A model generated the notes under the pieces. The model did not search any database. It was not told where the DNA came from and worked only from the letters and a program-made list of their open reading frames with translations. DNA of 17,581 nucleotides from Planctomycetota bacterium. Its GTDB lineage: Bacteria > Planctomycetota > Planctomycetia > Pirellulales > Pirellulaceae. The stretch lies in assembly GCA_024274855.1 (NCBI GenBank), contig JAJSAJ010000118.1, positions 1-17,581 of the forward strand, read 5' to 3'. This document shows positions 6,884 to 14,521 of the stretch, piece by piece (position 1 is the stretch's first letter; the number at the start of each line of letters is the position of its first letter). The position numbers and the translations under genes are program-made.

Positions 6884-7275
6884 GTCACGTGCGTTATGCG
6901 GTATAGAGCGATATTGGCGATCGAACCGGTCTCGTTTGGCGACTGTGTGGCCCGATTCTCAACCTCCGGGCTGTTGTGCAAGCTTTTTTGAGTTAGACTA
7001 TCGCAGATGGTCGGAGTGGCCTCTCCAGGACGCGTGGATCGCACGATCTGGCATTCTCATGTTGCCGGCAAGCTTCGCCGCAGGGTTGTTTAATCGGGCT
7101 TCCTGCTCGTGACCGATGGACGGCATTTCGGGCCCGTAAACATCTTCAACAAACCAAAGAGAGACTCCCCGAGCGGAAGGGCCGCAATCAAATCCTAGCC
7201 ACTGCTTGGAGCCTTGTTGGCTGGTTCCCGTTGGTCGCTCAATCTTGTAAAGAACGTAACGATCTTTGAAGTTGG
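6884..7275. other. Gene-free tract downstream of the lipase gene
   Basis: There is no convincing gene in these 392 bases. A minus-strand frame (6998 to about 7275, ending in TAG at 6998-7000) reads through to the inner edge of repeat copy B. Parts of its translation look protein-like (NFKDRYVLYKIERP, then SLWFVEDVYGPEM), but I recognise no family, and its only start codon lies inside the repeat. It may be the tail of a gene cut by the repeat. No terminator with a U-tract follows the lipase stop. Confidence 0.35.
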
Positions 7276-7552
7276 GTAACACGTTAGCCAAATGGAGAAC
7301 GGACGTTGGTCGAAGGACCCCCATGGGCTTGTCCCATGGGTGAATCAGTCTCTCGAGCTAGAAAGCATGTGATGACAATCCCCTTTCCGCTCCCTCCCCG
7401 CCGCCTTTGGCGGCGGGGAGGGAGCGGCCGTCGGCATGACATGCCAGCCTTAGCTCAATAGACTCGCTCACCAACGGCACAAGGCCGTTGGGGTCGATCA
7501 GCCGAAAAAACAGCAGCGAAATGCAAATCCAACTGCAGACGGCTAAACAGTT
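7276..7552 (-). repeat. 277-base hairpin repeat, copy B (inverted relative to A)
   Basis: This is the reverse complement of copy A with about twenty differences and a one-base indel by eye. All three hairpins are kept. The 18-bp stem (7388-7405 with 7409-7426, loop TTT on this strand) is still perfect although the sixth base pair is flipped relative to copy A. The 8-bp stem is at 7471-7478 with 7484-7491. Its outer edge lies only 27 bases before the next gene's ATG, so the promoter of that gene is probably inside or beyond the repeat. Confidence 0.85.
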
Positions 7553-7579
7553 GCGAAATAGGTAATACAGGGTGACTTG

Positions 7580-8401
7580 ATGATTCGCGAAACCGATCGA
7601 GAGCAAGCGGCGAATACTTCGCGTTATTGTTATCTGGAAGCGGGGACTGGGACGTCGACGATTGTCATGTTGCATGGTCTGTTTGGCACGCCCGACAACT
7701 GGTGGTCGATCATGGACGAGCTTTCCGACCACTATCGGTTCCTTGCATTGCAGCTTCCCATCGATCATGCGGGTGATCGGACGTACCGTTCCTTCCGCTC
7801 ACTGACTCAGTTGACGGATTTTGTCGGCGAGTTCATTGACGATATGGAACTTGACCGAGTTGTATTGTGTGGAAATTCGCTTGGGGGCCATTTGGCACTC
7901 GATCTTTATCTTCGTCAACCCGAGCGGATTGAGATGCTCGTATTGAGTGGAAGCGCCGGATTGTACGAAAACAGTCTGAGTGGTGGGCCTTTACGGTTGA
8001 GTCGGCGTTTAGTGCACAAGCATGCATGCGAGATCTTCCATGACTCCGTCCATGTTACGGACGAGTTGGTGGACCATATCTTCGACACACTTTCCGATCG
8101 GAACTACCGTCGGTTTTTGTTGCGAGTGGCCAAGGCGACGCGTGATCGTTCCATGGCCGACGAACTGGCCAAGGTAGATGTTCCGACGATGATCATTTGG
8201 GGTAGCGACGATTCGATCACACCGCCATTTGTGGCCGAACAATTTCGTGACAGTATTCGGGGTGCGGAGTTGGTCTATTTGGACGAATGTGGTCACGCCC
8301 CGCCCATCGAACAGCCTCGAGCATTTGCTCGTGAACTGCATGGATTCCTGAGTGCCGCTTCGACAACGGATCGCGACCATGTCATTCGCAAACCGCGGTG
8401 A
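7580..8401 (+). CDS. Alpha/beta hydrolase (MhpC/BphD-like)
   Basis: This is a 273-residue cytoplasmic hydrolase with no signal peptide. The start is taken as the ATG at 7580; an in-frame TTG at 7577 is also possible. A weak AGGGTGA lies about 5 bases upstream. The fold is read from LHGLFGTPDNW (oxyanion loop, residues 31-41), GNSLGG (98-103, nucleophile Ser100), WGSDDSITPP (acid Asp211) and CGHAPPIEQP (His239). This spacing and the cap region between residues 130 and 190 fit the meta-cleavage hydrolase/haloperoxidase-like branch, but the substrate cannot be assigned. The end overlaps the start of the MMPL transporter gene, so the two are probably translated from one message and may act on the same lipid or small molecule. 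Confidence 0.9.
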   Translation: MIRETDREQAANTSRYCYLEAGTGTSTIVMLHGLFGTPDNWWSIMDELSDHYRFLALQLPIDHAGDRTYRSFRSLTQLTDFVGEFIDDMELDRVVLCGNSLGGHLALDLYLRQPERIEMLVLSGSAGLYENSLSGGPLRLSRRLVHKHACEIFHDSVHVTDELVDHIFDTLSDRNYRRFLLRVAKATRDRSMADELAKVDVPTMIIWGSDDSITPPFVAEQFRDSIRGAELVYLDECGHAPPIEQPRAFARELHGFLSAASTTDRDHVIRKPR

Positions 8402-10403
8402 ATCGGCCGATGAGGGCGGAAACCGCAGAGCTCGAATCTATGCGGCCGTTATTCTTACGGTCCTGGCCCTTGCCGTTCCGTGGCTTGTCTTAGGCGTAAT
8501 GGGCGCGCTCGACAGCAATTCCAACGACCCTCGCCAGTGGCTTCCGCGTGGTTCTGACGAGACGGCAAAGTATCGCTGGTTTCAGCAGTGTTTTGGTGGT
8601 GACGAAATTACGATCGTCAGTTGGCCAGAATGCACGTTGGAGGACACGCGTCTGGAGCAGGTTGGCCGGTCGCTTGTGGAAGAACCTGAAGTGCCGTATT
8701 TCCGGCGGGCGGTTACCGCGAGTCCGTTGATTCGAAAGCTGACTCGTTCGCCGGCCAATCTAAGCAGGCGATCGGCGATCCGGCGGCTCCGTGGCATCTT
8801 GGTTGGGCCGGACGGCAAGACGACCTGTCTTGTGTTGACGATCTCAGAACGGGGAGCTACGGATCGTGAAGGAGCCGTTGCGAGGGTTCGTCGGGTCGTT
8901 GAGCAAGCGTACGGGCTTGCGCCGGAGCAGGTTCACCTTGGTGGGCCGACCGTGGATGCGGCGACGATCAATGTGGAGAGTCAGCGTCTGCTCTTGGAAC
9001 TGGCCGGCTTGTCTGGACTGATTGCGCTGACGATCACGTGGTTGCGGATGCGCAGTATTCGCCTTGCCGCGATCATCATGGTCTGTGCTGTTTACTGTAC
9101 GGGAGTCGCACTTTCGATTCTCTACTATACCGGTGGGAACATGAACCTGGTGATGACGATGTTGCCTCCATTGATGTTCGTCTTGGGCGTCTCGGCGGCG
9201 GTACATTTGACGAACTATTATCGGGACGCGTTGAAGGAGGGGAGTGGCGAGGGGGCTGCTTTGCGGGCATTGGCTGCCGGATGGCGGCCGTGTGCTCTTG
9301 CGTCCGGTACGACCGCCGGTGGTTTATTGTCGCTCGCAGTGAGCAACATCATGCCGGTGAAGATGTTTGGCATCTATGCGGCGGCCGGTATGTGCGCCAG
9401 CTTGCTTGTCGTGTTATTGTTTCTTCCCTCCGCATTAATTCTTTGGCCGGAACGCGCTGTTTCCAGGACATCCGTTCGCGACCATTATCCGAAAGCCTCT
9501 CGTCGTGATCGTGCGATTCACTGGATCTGCCGCCACCATGTTCTGGTCAGTGTCGGCTGTCTTGTGCTGATGCTTGTCGCCGCTCGTGGGCTGCCCCAGC
9601 TGCGATCGACGGTCAAGTTACAGTATCGTTTCCGACCGAACAGCCAGATCATTCAGGACTATCGTTGGTTGGAGAAGCACCTGGGACCTCTGGTGCCTTT
9701 GGAAGTCGTGGTCCATTTTTCCGGGGAGAATCGACCGGCTTTTCTAGACCAGTTACGGTTCGTGGCTCGTGTTCACTCGGAGCTGAGCAAGCATTCGGGT
9801 GTTGGGGCCGTATTGTCAGGCGTCAATTTCGTGCCGTTTCTTCCTCGGGGCGGTTCGATACGAAATGTTGCCCGCCGGTCGATGCTGCGTGCTCGCGTGC
9901 CGGAACTCGAACACCTGCTTCGCCAATCGCACTACCTTGCCCAGGGCGACGGGAATGAAACACTTTGGCGGATCAGCGTTCGGGCGCCCGCCTTGGGCGA
10001 CCTGGATTACGGCCGTTTTGTCGAGTCGTTACGGAAGGAGCTTGCCCCCACGCTTGCCGGGGTCGCCGGGACGCGGCTGACGTATACCGGCGTGATCCCG
10101 TTGATTTACAAGGCTCAGCGGGAACTACTTGGCGACCTGGTCGAAAGTTTCTTCTTGGCCTTTGGCGTGATCGCTTTGGTCATGATGATTACTCTGCGCG
10201 GCATTCGAAGCGGCTTGCTTGCCATGGTGCCGAATGTGTTTCCGGCGGTCACACTCTTTGGTCTCATGGGCTGGCTGAAGATTCCGATTGAAATCGGATC
10301 GATTATGACCGCGAGCGCGGCGATGGGGATCGCAGTTGACGATACGTTTCATTTTCTGACGTGGTTTCGCGCTGGTGTCGGCCGATCGCTTCCGCGAGAC
10401 TAG
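8379..10403 (+). CDS. MMPL/RND-family transporter, main part up to an in-frame TAG
   Basis: This is an inner-membrane transporter of the RND superfamily, MMPL type. These proteins have two repeats, each with one helix, a large periplasmic domain and five more helices, and export lipids or other hydrophobic compounds. Here helix 1 is at about residues 20-42, followed by a periplasmic domain to about 205 and a helix cluster with LPPLMFVLGVSAAVHLTNYY. The second repeat starts with VLVSVGCLVLMLVAARGLPQ and reaches GIAVDDTFHFL, whose acidic pair is the usual proton-relay position; the equivalent place in the first repeat lacks acids. The start is the ATG at 8379 (GTG at 8352 is an in-frame alternative), overlapping the hydrolase gene. 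The frame ends at a TAG (10401-10403) right after RSLPRD, although sequence in the same frame continues the protein. As it stands the product would lack the last two helices. Confidence 0.88.
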   Translation: MSFANRGESADEGGNRRARIYAAVILTVLALAVPWLVLGVMGALDSNSNDPRQWLPRGSDETAKYRWFQQCFGGDEITIVSWPECTLEDTRLEQVGRSLVEEPEVPYFRRAVTASPLIRKLTRSPANLSRRSAIRRLRGILVGPDGKTTCLVLTISERGATDREGAVARVRRVVEQAYGLAPEQVHLGGPTVDAATINVESQRLLLELAGLSGLIALTITWLRMRSIRLAAIIMVCAVYCTGVALSILYYTGGNMNLVMTMLPPLMFVLGVSAAVHLTNYYRDALKEGSGEGAALRALAAGWRPCALASGTTAGGLLSLAVSNIMPVKMFGIYAAAGMCASLLVVLLFLPSALILWPERAVSRTSVRDHYPKASRRDRAIHWICRHHVLVSVGCLVLMLVAARGLPQLRSTVKLQYRFRPNSQIIQDYRWLEKHLGPLVPLEVVVHFSGENRPAFLDQLRFVARVHSELSKHSGVGAVLSGVNFVPFLPRGGSIRNVARRSMLRARVPELEHLLRQSHYLAQGDGNETLWRISVRAPALGDLDYGRFVESLRKELAPTLAGVAGTRLTYTGVIPLIYKAQRELLGDLVESFFLAFGVIALVMMITLRGIRSGLLAMVPNVFPAVTLFGLMGWLKIPIEIGSIMTASAAMGIAVDDTFHFLTWFRAGVGRSLPRD

Positions 10404-10628
10404 GCGCTGACGTTCGCATATCGCCGCTGTGCCGGAGCGATGATACTGACTACACTCATCTGCTCGGGCGGGTTATTGGCTTTTTCGTTCAGTTCATTCA
10501 TGCCGATCGTCCGTTTCTCGTGGTTGATGGCGTCTTTGCTGGGCGTGGCTCTTGTTGGGGATCTGGTCCTGTTGCCCGCCCTGTTAGCCGGCCCGTTGGG
10601 CAAGTGGTTCACACCTCGCACGACTTGA
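10404..10628 (+). pseudogene. C-terminal part of the MMPL transporter beyond the TAG
   Basis: It is in the same reading frame as the upstream transporter and continues it without any gap: ALTFAYRRCAGAM, then two hydrophobic helices (LTTLICSGGLLAFSFSSFMP, then WLMASLLGVALVGDLVLLPA) and the ending PLGKWFTPRTT. This is exactly what the end of a second MMPL repeat looks like. The residue replaced by TAG is not critical, so one base change (for example from CAG or GAG) would restore a protein of about 749 residues. There is no ribosome binding site before the ATG at 10440, so separate translation of this piece is unlikely. Either the gene is freshly inactivated, or the stop is a sequencing error, or it is read through. 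Confidence 0.8.
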
Positions 10629-10635
10629 TCATCAA

Positions 10636-10983
10636 GTGGCACGCCATCCACGATATACGCTAGAATGGACGCCGGCGTTTTGCTTTCGATGTGACAGTGT
10701 TCTTGTCGGCCTGGATCGGTGGTTCGTGTCCATCGACTTGTTTGGTGTGCGGCCGGGAACGTGTCGGGTCATTCCTCACAACGATCCGTCTCAGCGACTT
10801 GGCAGTCTCTTGCAGGCCGCTCAGCGGTCGTTTTCCTGCTGGGAAGGAATCATGGATCGTGGTACGCCCCAGATCCGAGGCTGGTTGGCCCGCCGTCGAC
10901 TGCACCTGGTCGAACGTAACGTGCCCGAACGTGGCTTGATGCGTGAGAATCTGGGTGTCACGATCGAGCGAGTATCCGATTAG
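10636..10983 (+). CDS. Doubtful small ORF, 115 residues
   Basis: This is an open frame from a GTG at 10636 to a TAG at 10983, lying between the transporter and the propeller gene. Codon choice resembles its neighbours, and the last half (GIMDRGTPQIRGW, then NVPERGLMRENLGVTIERVS) reads like real protein. No family is recognised. There is no ribosome binding site before the GTG, and other overlapping frames are also open, so it could be a gene with a later start, a decayed gene or chance. It has no signal peptide or membrane segment. Confidence 0.3.
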   Translation: MARHPRYTLEWTPAFCFRCDSVLVGLDRWFVSIDLFGVRPGTCRVIPHNDPSQRLGSLLQAAQRSFSCWEGIMDRGTPQIRGWLARRRLHLVERNVPERGLMRENLGVTIERVSD

Positions 10984-11105
10984 TACTGTTTGGTATGCTC
11001 GCGTTGTTGTTACGGCCGTCTCAGCTAGCCGGTTGCTCCCGAGACCGACATGCTGAAAAAGAGCTTACACCGGGAAACGCTCTTGTCGGGTACCGAGTTC
11101 GTGCT

Positions 11106-11135
11106 TTGCCAACGGGTTTCGATTTGTGGTACACT
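11106..11135 (+). promoter_or_regulatory. Likely sigma-70-type promoter of the propeller gene
   Basis: A TTGCCA at 11106-11111 and a TACACT at 11130-11135 are separated by 18 bases, close to the standard -35/-10 arrangement. Transcription would begin around 11142, about 54 bases before the GTG at 11196. This supports that start and argues against the upstream in-frame ATG at 10995. Confidence 0.45.
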
Positions 11136-11195
11136 CTGGAAACGGACGCCCCATTTGACGTGATGCTGTACACATTTGTGAATCGAGGATACCTC

Positions 11196-14100
11196 GTGAA
11201 GTCTTTGGTATGGTTGCTAGCGACGTTGACTGGTATGGCATTTCTTGCTTTGGACGATGCCGTCCCGGCGGACTGGCCCACTTGGCGCCATGATGTCACA
11301 CGAAGCGGTGTTTCGCCGAGCGAGTTACCGGGGACGCTCTATCTTCGATGGTCACGCGGTTTGCCACGGCCGGTCATGGCTTGGCCAAACGAGCCTCGAT
11401 TACAGTTTGATGGTGCGAACGAGCCCATTGTGATGGGCAAGACACTGTTTCTTGGTTCCTCTTATGACGGCAGTCTGCGAGCTTTTGCCACGGAGTCAGG
11501 TGAGCTGCGTTGGACGTTCTATACGGAAGGCCCGATTCGGTGTGCGCCGGTAGCCTGGAAGGAGCGTGTCTACGTCGGTTCCGACGATGGTTATCTCTAT
11601 TGCTTAACGGCAGCCACGGGGGAAATGTTGTGGCGAGTTCGTGGGGCGCCGGACGATCGTCCAGACTATCGCCAGTTGGGGAACGCTCGATTGGTTTCCT
11701 ATTGGCCGGTGCGCGGAGGAGCCGTGTTGCATGACGGAACCATCTACTTTGGAGCAGGTATTTGGCCTTCGATGGGTGTTTTTATCAATGCGGTTGACGC
11801 GGAAACGGGGCACATCCAATGGTCGAATCACGAGGCGAATTACATTAAACAAGTTCGGCTTGACCATAATGACATGCAGGAGGCGGGACTATCACCGCAA
11901 GGATATTTCCTGTTTGTCGATGGGAAACTGCATGTCCCGAACGGTCGGTCCATGCCAGCCGGGTTCGATCCGGAAACAGGTAAACTTCTGCAGTATGTGC
12001 AGGGGTACCGCCGCGGTGATTCTCGGGTAACGGCATCGGGAAACCTGCTGTTTGTTGGCGACGGTGGCATCGTCGACGCGGATGACGGCCGCGAAGTGGG
12101 CGAGCGTTGGGTGTCGGCCGGAAAAGATGCGCCTGCGGCGTGGAGTACTCCGAAACTGGACCTGTTCGAGGGGCCGATGTTCGGCTACAAGTTTGTGCCG
12201 GGGTGCAACTTCCGCTCGGTCTTTGACCGGGGCGTTGCCTATGGCGTGGACAAGGGGTTTCTGGTTGCCCATGATCTGAACAAAGCAACAACGTCTTTGT
12301 ATGAGAAAAAGAAGGGGAAGTTTACCTATCACCCAACAAAGTGGACAGCTCCCGAGTTGTGGAGACGCTACTGGATCGCCCAGAAGCCGGGAGCGACAGT
12401 CGGCAATATGGTGAAAGCTGGCAGCCGGCTCTATGTTGCGATCGCACAGCAGATCGTTGTGGTCGATGTGGCGGCGAAACCCCGAATCGCTGGTAAGCTG
12501 GAGCTGAACGGTTCGGCTGCCAGTCTGATTGCAGCTGATGGCAAGTTGTTCGTCTCGATGACCGACGGCCGGATGCTCTGTTTTGGCAAGAATCCATCCT
12601 CGATCAACGGGTATCCCTTGCCGAATAGGCCTCTGAAACACCAAGACGATTCCCTAAGTCGGCAAGTCCGCCAGATTCTGCAACAGTCGACAGTGACTGA
12701 GGGTTATGTGGTCGTGCTTGGTGTTCCAGACAAACGGGTGATCACCGAGTTGCTTGCGCAGTCAAAGTTGCATGTCATCGCAGTCGATCAAGATCGTTCG
12801 AAGGTGAACGCGTTTCGTCAGCAGCTTGTGGACGCTCGTCTTTATGGGACGCGAGCCGAGGTGTTTGTTGGGGATCCTTTGACGTTTCGGTTTCCGTCGT
12901 ACTTGGCCAGCCTGTTAATCGCGCCGCGGGAGCTTGAAGAGAGTCTGTTCCTGCCAGATGTGTTGGCTCGTTGTTTCGAAACGTTGCGACCGTACGGTGG
13001 TCTGCTGTGGATTCAGGGGCATGGCATCGGCTTAGGCAAACTCAAGGAAACGGCTGCTTCGGCGAAACTTGTGTCGGCGGACATTACCGGGGAAGACGAT
13101 GCCATACTGGTACGCCGAGTTGGCGCCTTGCCGGGTTCTGTCGACTGGACGCACGAAGGGAGCAGTGCGGCCAGAACCTACTATTCAGGGGACGACCTGG
13201 TGCGTGCTCCGCTGGGTGTGCTGTGGTATGGCGATGGGCCAGATTATGGGTTCTATAAGAAAAAAGACTATGGTCGTGGTGTGAAGCCTCAGGTCGCCGG
13301 CGGGCGTGTGTTTTCATTTGATGATATCCGGCAGCTTATTGGTGCCGTTGATGCCTATACGGGTCGGTTGCTGTGGACCTTCAACACAGGTACAGATCAC
13401 GTGCGGTTGGTCTCGCGGACCGATGGAGTCTATGTTGCAAGAAAACGGCAATGTGATCTGCTCGACCCGACAACAGGCGCGATTCGGAAGACGTATCCGT
13501 GTCACGTGCGGAAGGAGGCGGGGAAGAGATGGGAAGTGGTCGATATTCGTGTCGCGGACCAGGTGATCCTGGTTGCCTTGGGGTACGATGTTCCGGACGG
13601 GCACAGTCACCAGGCCGTCTCGTCAGGCCTTTGGGATTGTGAAGCGCTGGTCGCATTGGATCGAGAGACTGGCAAGCAACTGTGGGTGAGGTACCCGGCA
13701 CGGCGTTACAATATTCACGCGATTGCCATGGGGCATGGCATGGTATTCGTAACCGATTCCATTGCTCCCTTGGAGGCTAGCGAGCTGAGCCGTCGTGGCG
13801 AACTGCCCAAGACCGTTCCATCCATTTCCTATGCATTGGATGCTGAAACCGGTGTGGAAAAATGGACCTATCAGGCTGAGTACGATTGCCGAACCATTGC
13901 TCGGTCCTGGCAATCGATTCGGGCGAATGACGATTGGATTTCCTATTCCCAGGAGAAGGGCCTTGTCTTATTGGGCAAGTTGGCTCAGGTAACGGCCATC
14001 GACGCGGAGTCGGGGATAACCCGATGGAGCAATCGAGCAGGTTCGCAGCCGATTGTCTTGCGTGATGACAGCTTCATCAATCAGGGCGGCGGACGTTACG

Positions 14101-14432
14101 ACCTCGAGACGGGCAAGCAGACGAGCAAGGCGACTTTCTTCAGAAGGTCGGGAGGTTGCAATTATGCGGTCGGGAACAAGCATCTGATGTTCATCAGGAA
14201 TCGGAGCGTGACCTACTTCGACATCCGTGATCACAAAGAATACAGTCTGCGCGATATTCGTTCCGGCTGCAGCAATTCGTTTGTGGCGGCCGACGGGTTG
14301 CTGAATATGCCCTGTTACTCGTACGGCTGCGTTTGCAATTACCCGTTGCAAACGTCTTTCGCCATGCGGTACATGCCCGAAGCGGCCGGATGGGCGGGTG
14401 ACAAGCCTTTCGAGTTGCAAGCAAGGAAATAA
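11196..14432 (+). CDS. Secreted PQQ-type beta-propeller protein with a methyltransferase-like insert
   Basis: This predicted exported protein has about 1078 residues. I start it at the GTG 11196 because GAGGA lies 7 bases upstream and a signal peptide follows at once (KSLVWLLATLTGMAFLALDD, then AVPA), whereas the frame back to 10995 starts with unrelated sequence. The mature part opens with DWPTWRHD. Residues about 40-490 are beta-propeller blades of the BamB/quinoprotein-dehydrogenase style (SYDGSLRAFATESGELRW, GYLYCLTAATGEMLWR). Residues about 495-645 look like a Rossmann-type methyltransferase fold (VVVLGVPDKR, HVIAVDQDRSKVNAF), but the glycine-rich cofactor loop is altered. Residues about 660-1078 return to propeller blades. 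The C-terminus carries Cys1025 and Cys1040, then CVCNYPLQTS (Cys1045, Cys1047), a motif I associate with planctomycete members. The role may be structural or redox; substrate and cofactor are unknown. It precedes the glycoside-hydrolase-like gene by 89 bases on the same strand. Confidence 0.88.
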   Translation: MKSLVWLLATLTGMAFLALDDAVPADWPTWRHDVTRSGVSPSELPGTLYLRWSRGLPRPVMAWPNEPRLQFDGANEPIVMGKTLFLGSSYDGSLRAFATESGELRWTFYTEGPIRCAPVAWKERVYVGSDDGYLYCLTAATGEMLWRVRGAPDDRPDYRQLGNARLVSYWPVRGGAVLHDGTIYFGAGIWPSMGVFINAVDAETGHIQWSNHEANYIKQVRLDHNDMQEAGLSPQGYFLFVDGKLHVPNGRSMPAGFDPETGKLLQYVQGYRRGDSRVTASGNLLFVGDGGIVDADDGREVGERWVSAGKDAPAAWSTPKLDLFEGPMFGYKFVPGCNFRSVFDRGVAYGVDKGFLVAHDLNKATTSLYEKKKGKFTYHPTKWTAPELWRRYWIAQKPGATVGNMVKAGSRLYVAIAQQIVVVDVAAKPRIAGKLELNGSAASLIAADGKLFVSMTDGRMLCFGKNPSSINGYPLPNRPLKHQDDSLSRQVRQILQQSTVTEGYVVVLGVPDKRVITELLAQSKLHVIAVDQDRSKVNAFRQQLVDARLYGTRAEVFVGDPLTFRFPSYLASLLIAPRELEESLFLPDVLARCFETLRPYGGLLWIQGHGIGLGKLKETAASAKLVSADITGEDDAILVRRVGALPGSVDWTHEGSSAARTYYSGDDLVRAPLGVLWYGDGPDYGFYKKKDYGRGVKPQVAGGRVFSFDDIRQLIGAVDAYTGRLLWTFNTGTDHVRLVSRTDGVYVARKRQCDLLDPTTGAIRKTYPCHVRKEAGKRWEVVDIRVADQVILVALGYDVPDGHSHQAVSSGLWDCEALVALDRETGKQLWVRYPARRYNIHAIAMGHGMVFVTDSIAPLEASELSRRGELPKTVPSISYALDAETGVEKWTYQAEYDCRTIARSWQSIRANDDWISYSQEKGLVLLGKLAQVTAIDAESGITRWSNRAGSQPIVLRDDSFINQGGGRYDLETGKQTSKATFFRRSGGCNYAVGNKHLMFIRNRSVTYFDIRDHKEYSLRDIRSGCSNSFVAADGLLNMPCYSYGCVCNYPLQTSFAMRYMPEAAGWAGDKPFELQARK

Positions 14433-14521
14433 GGTCTTGCTCGGTATCGGTTCGAGGCAATCGGCATTCTCGCCGCCCGTTGTGGCAATAGGCTGAAAGA
14501 GCCTCATGGAGCAGCCCAGGG

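Noticed and set aside
4846..7552. A composite transposon or IS with the 276-base repeats as ends
   Set aside because: No transposase or recombinase is encoded between the repeats, no target-site duplication is visible at the outer edges, and a third partial copy elsewhere points to a dispersed repeat family.
10995..11195. Upstream ATG start for the propeller protein
   Set aside because: It would bury the signal peptide inside the protein and place the likely promoter within the coding region. The GTG at 11196 has a better ribosome binding site.
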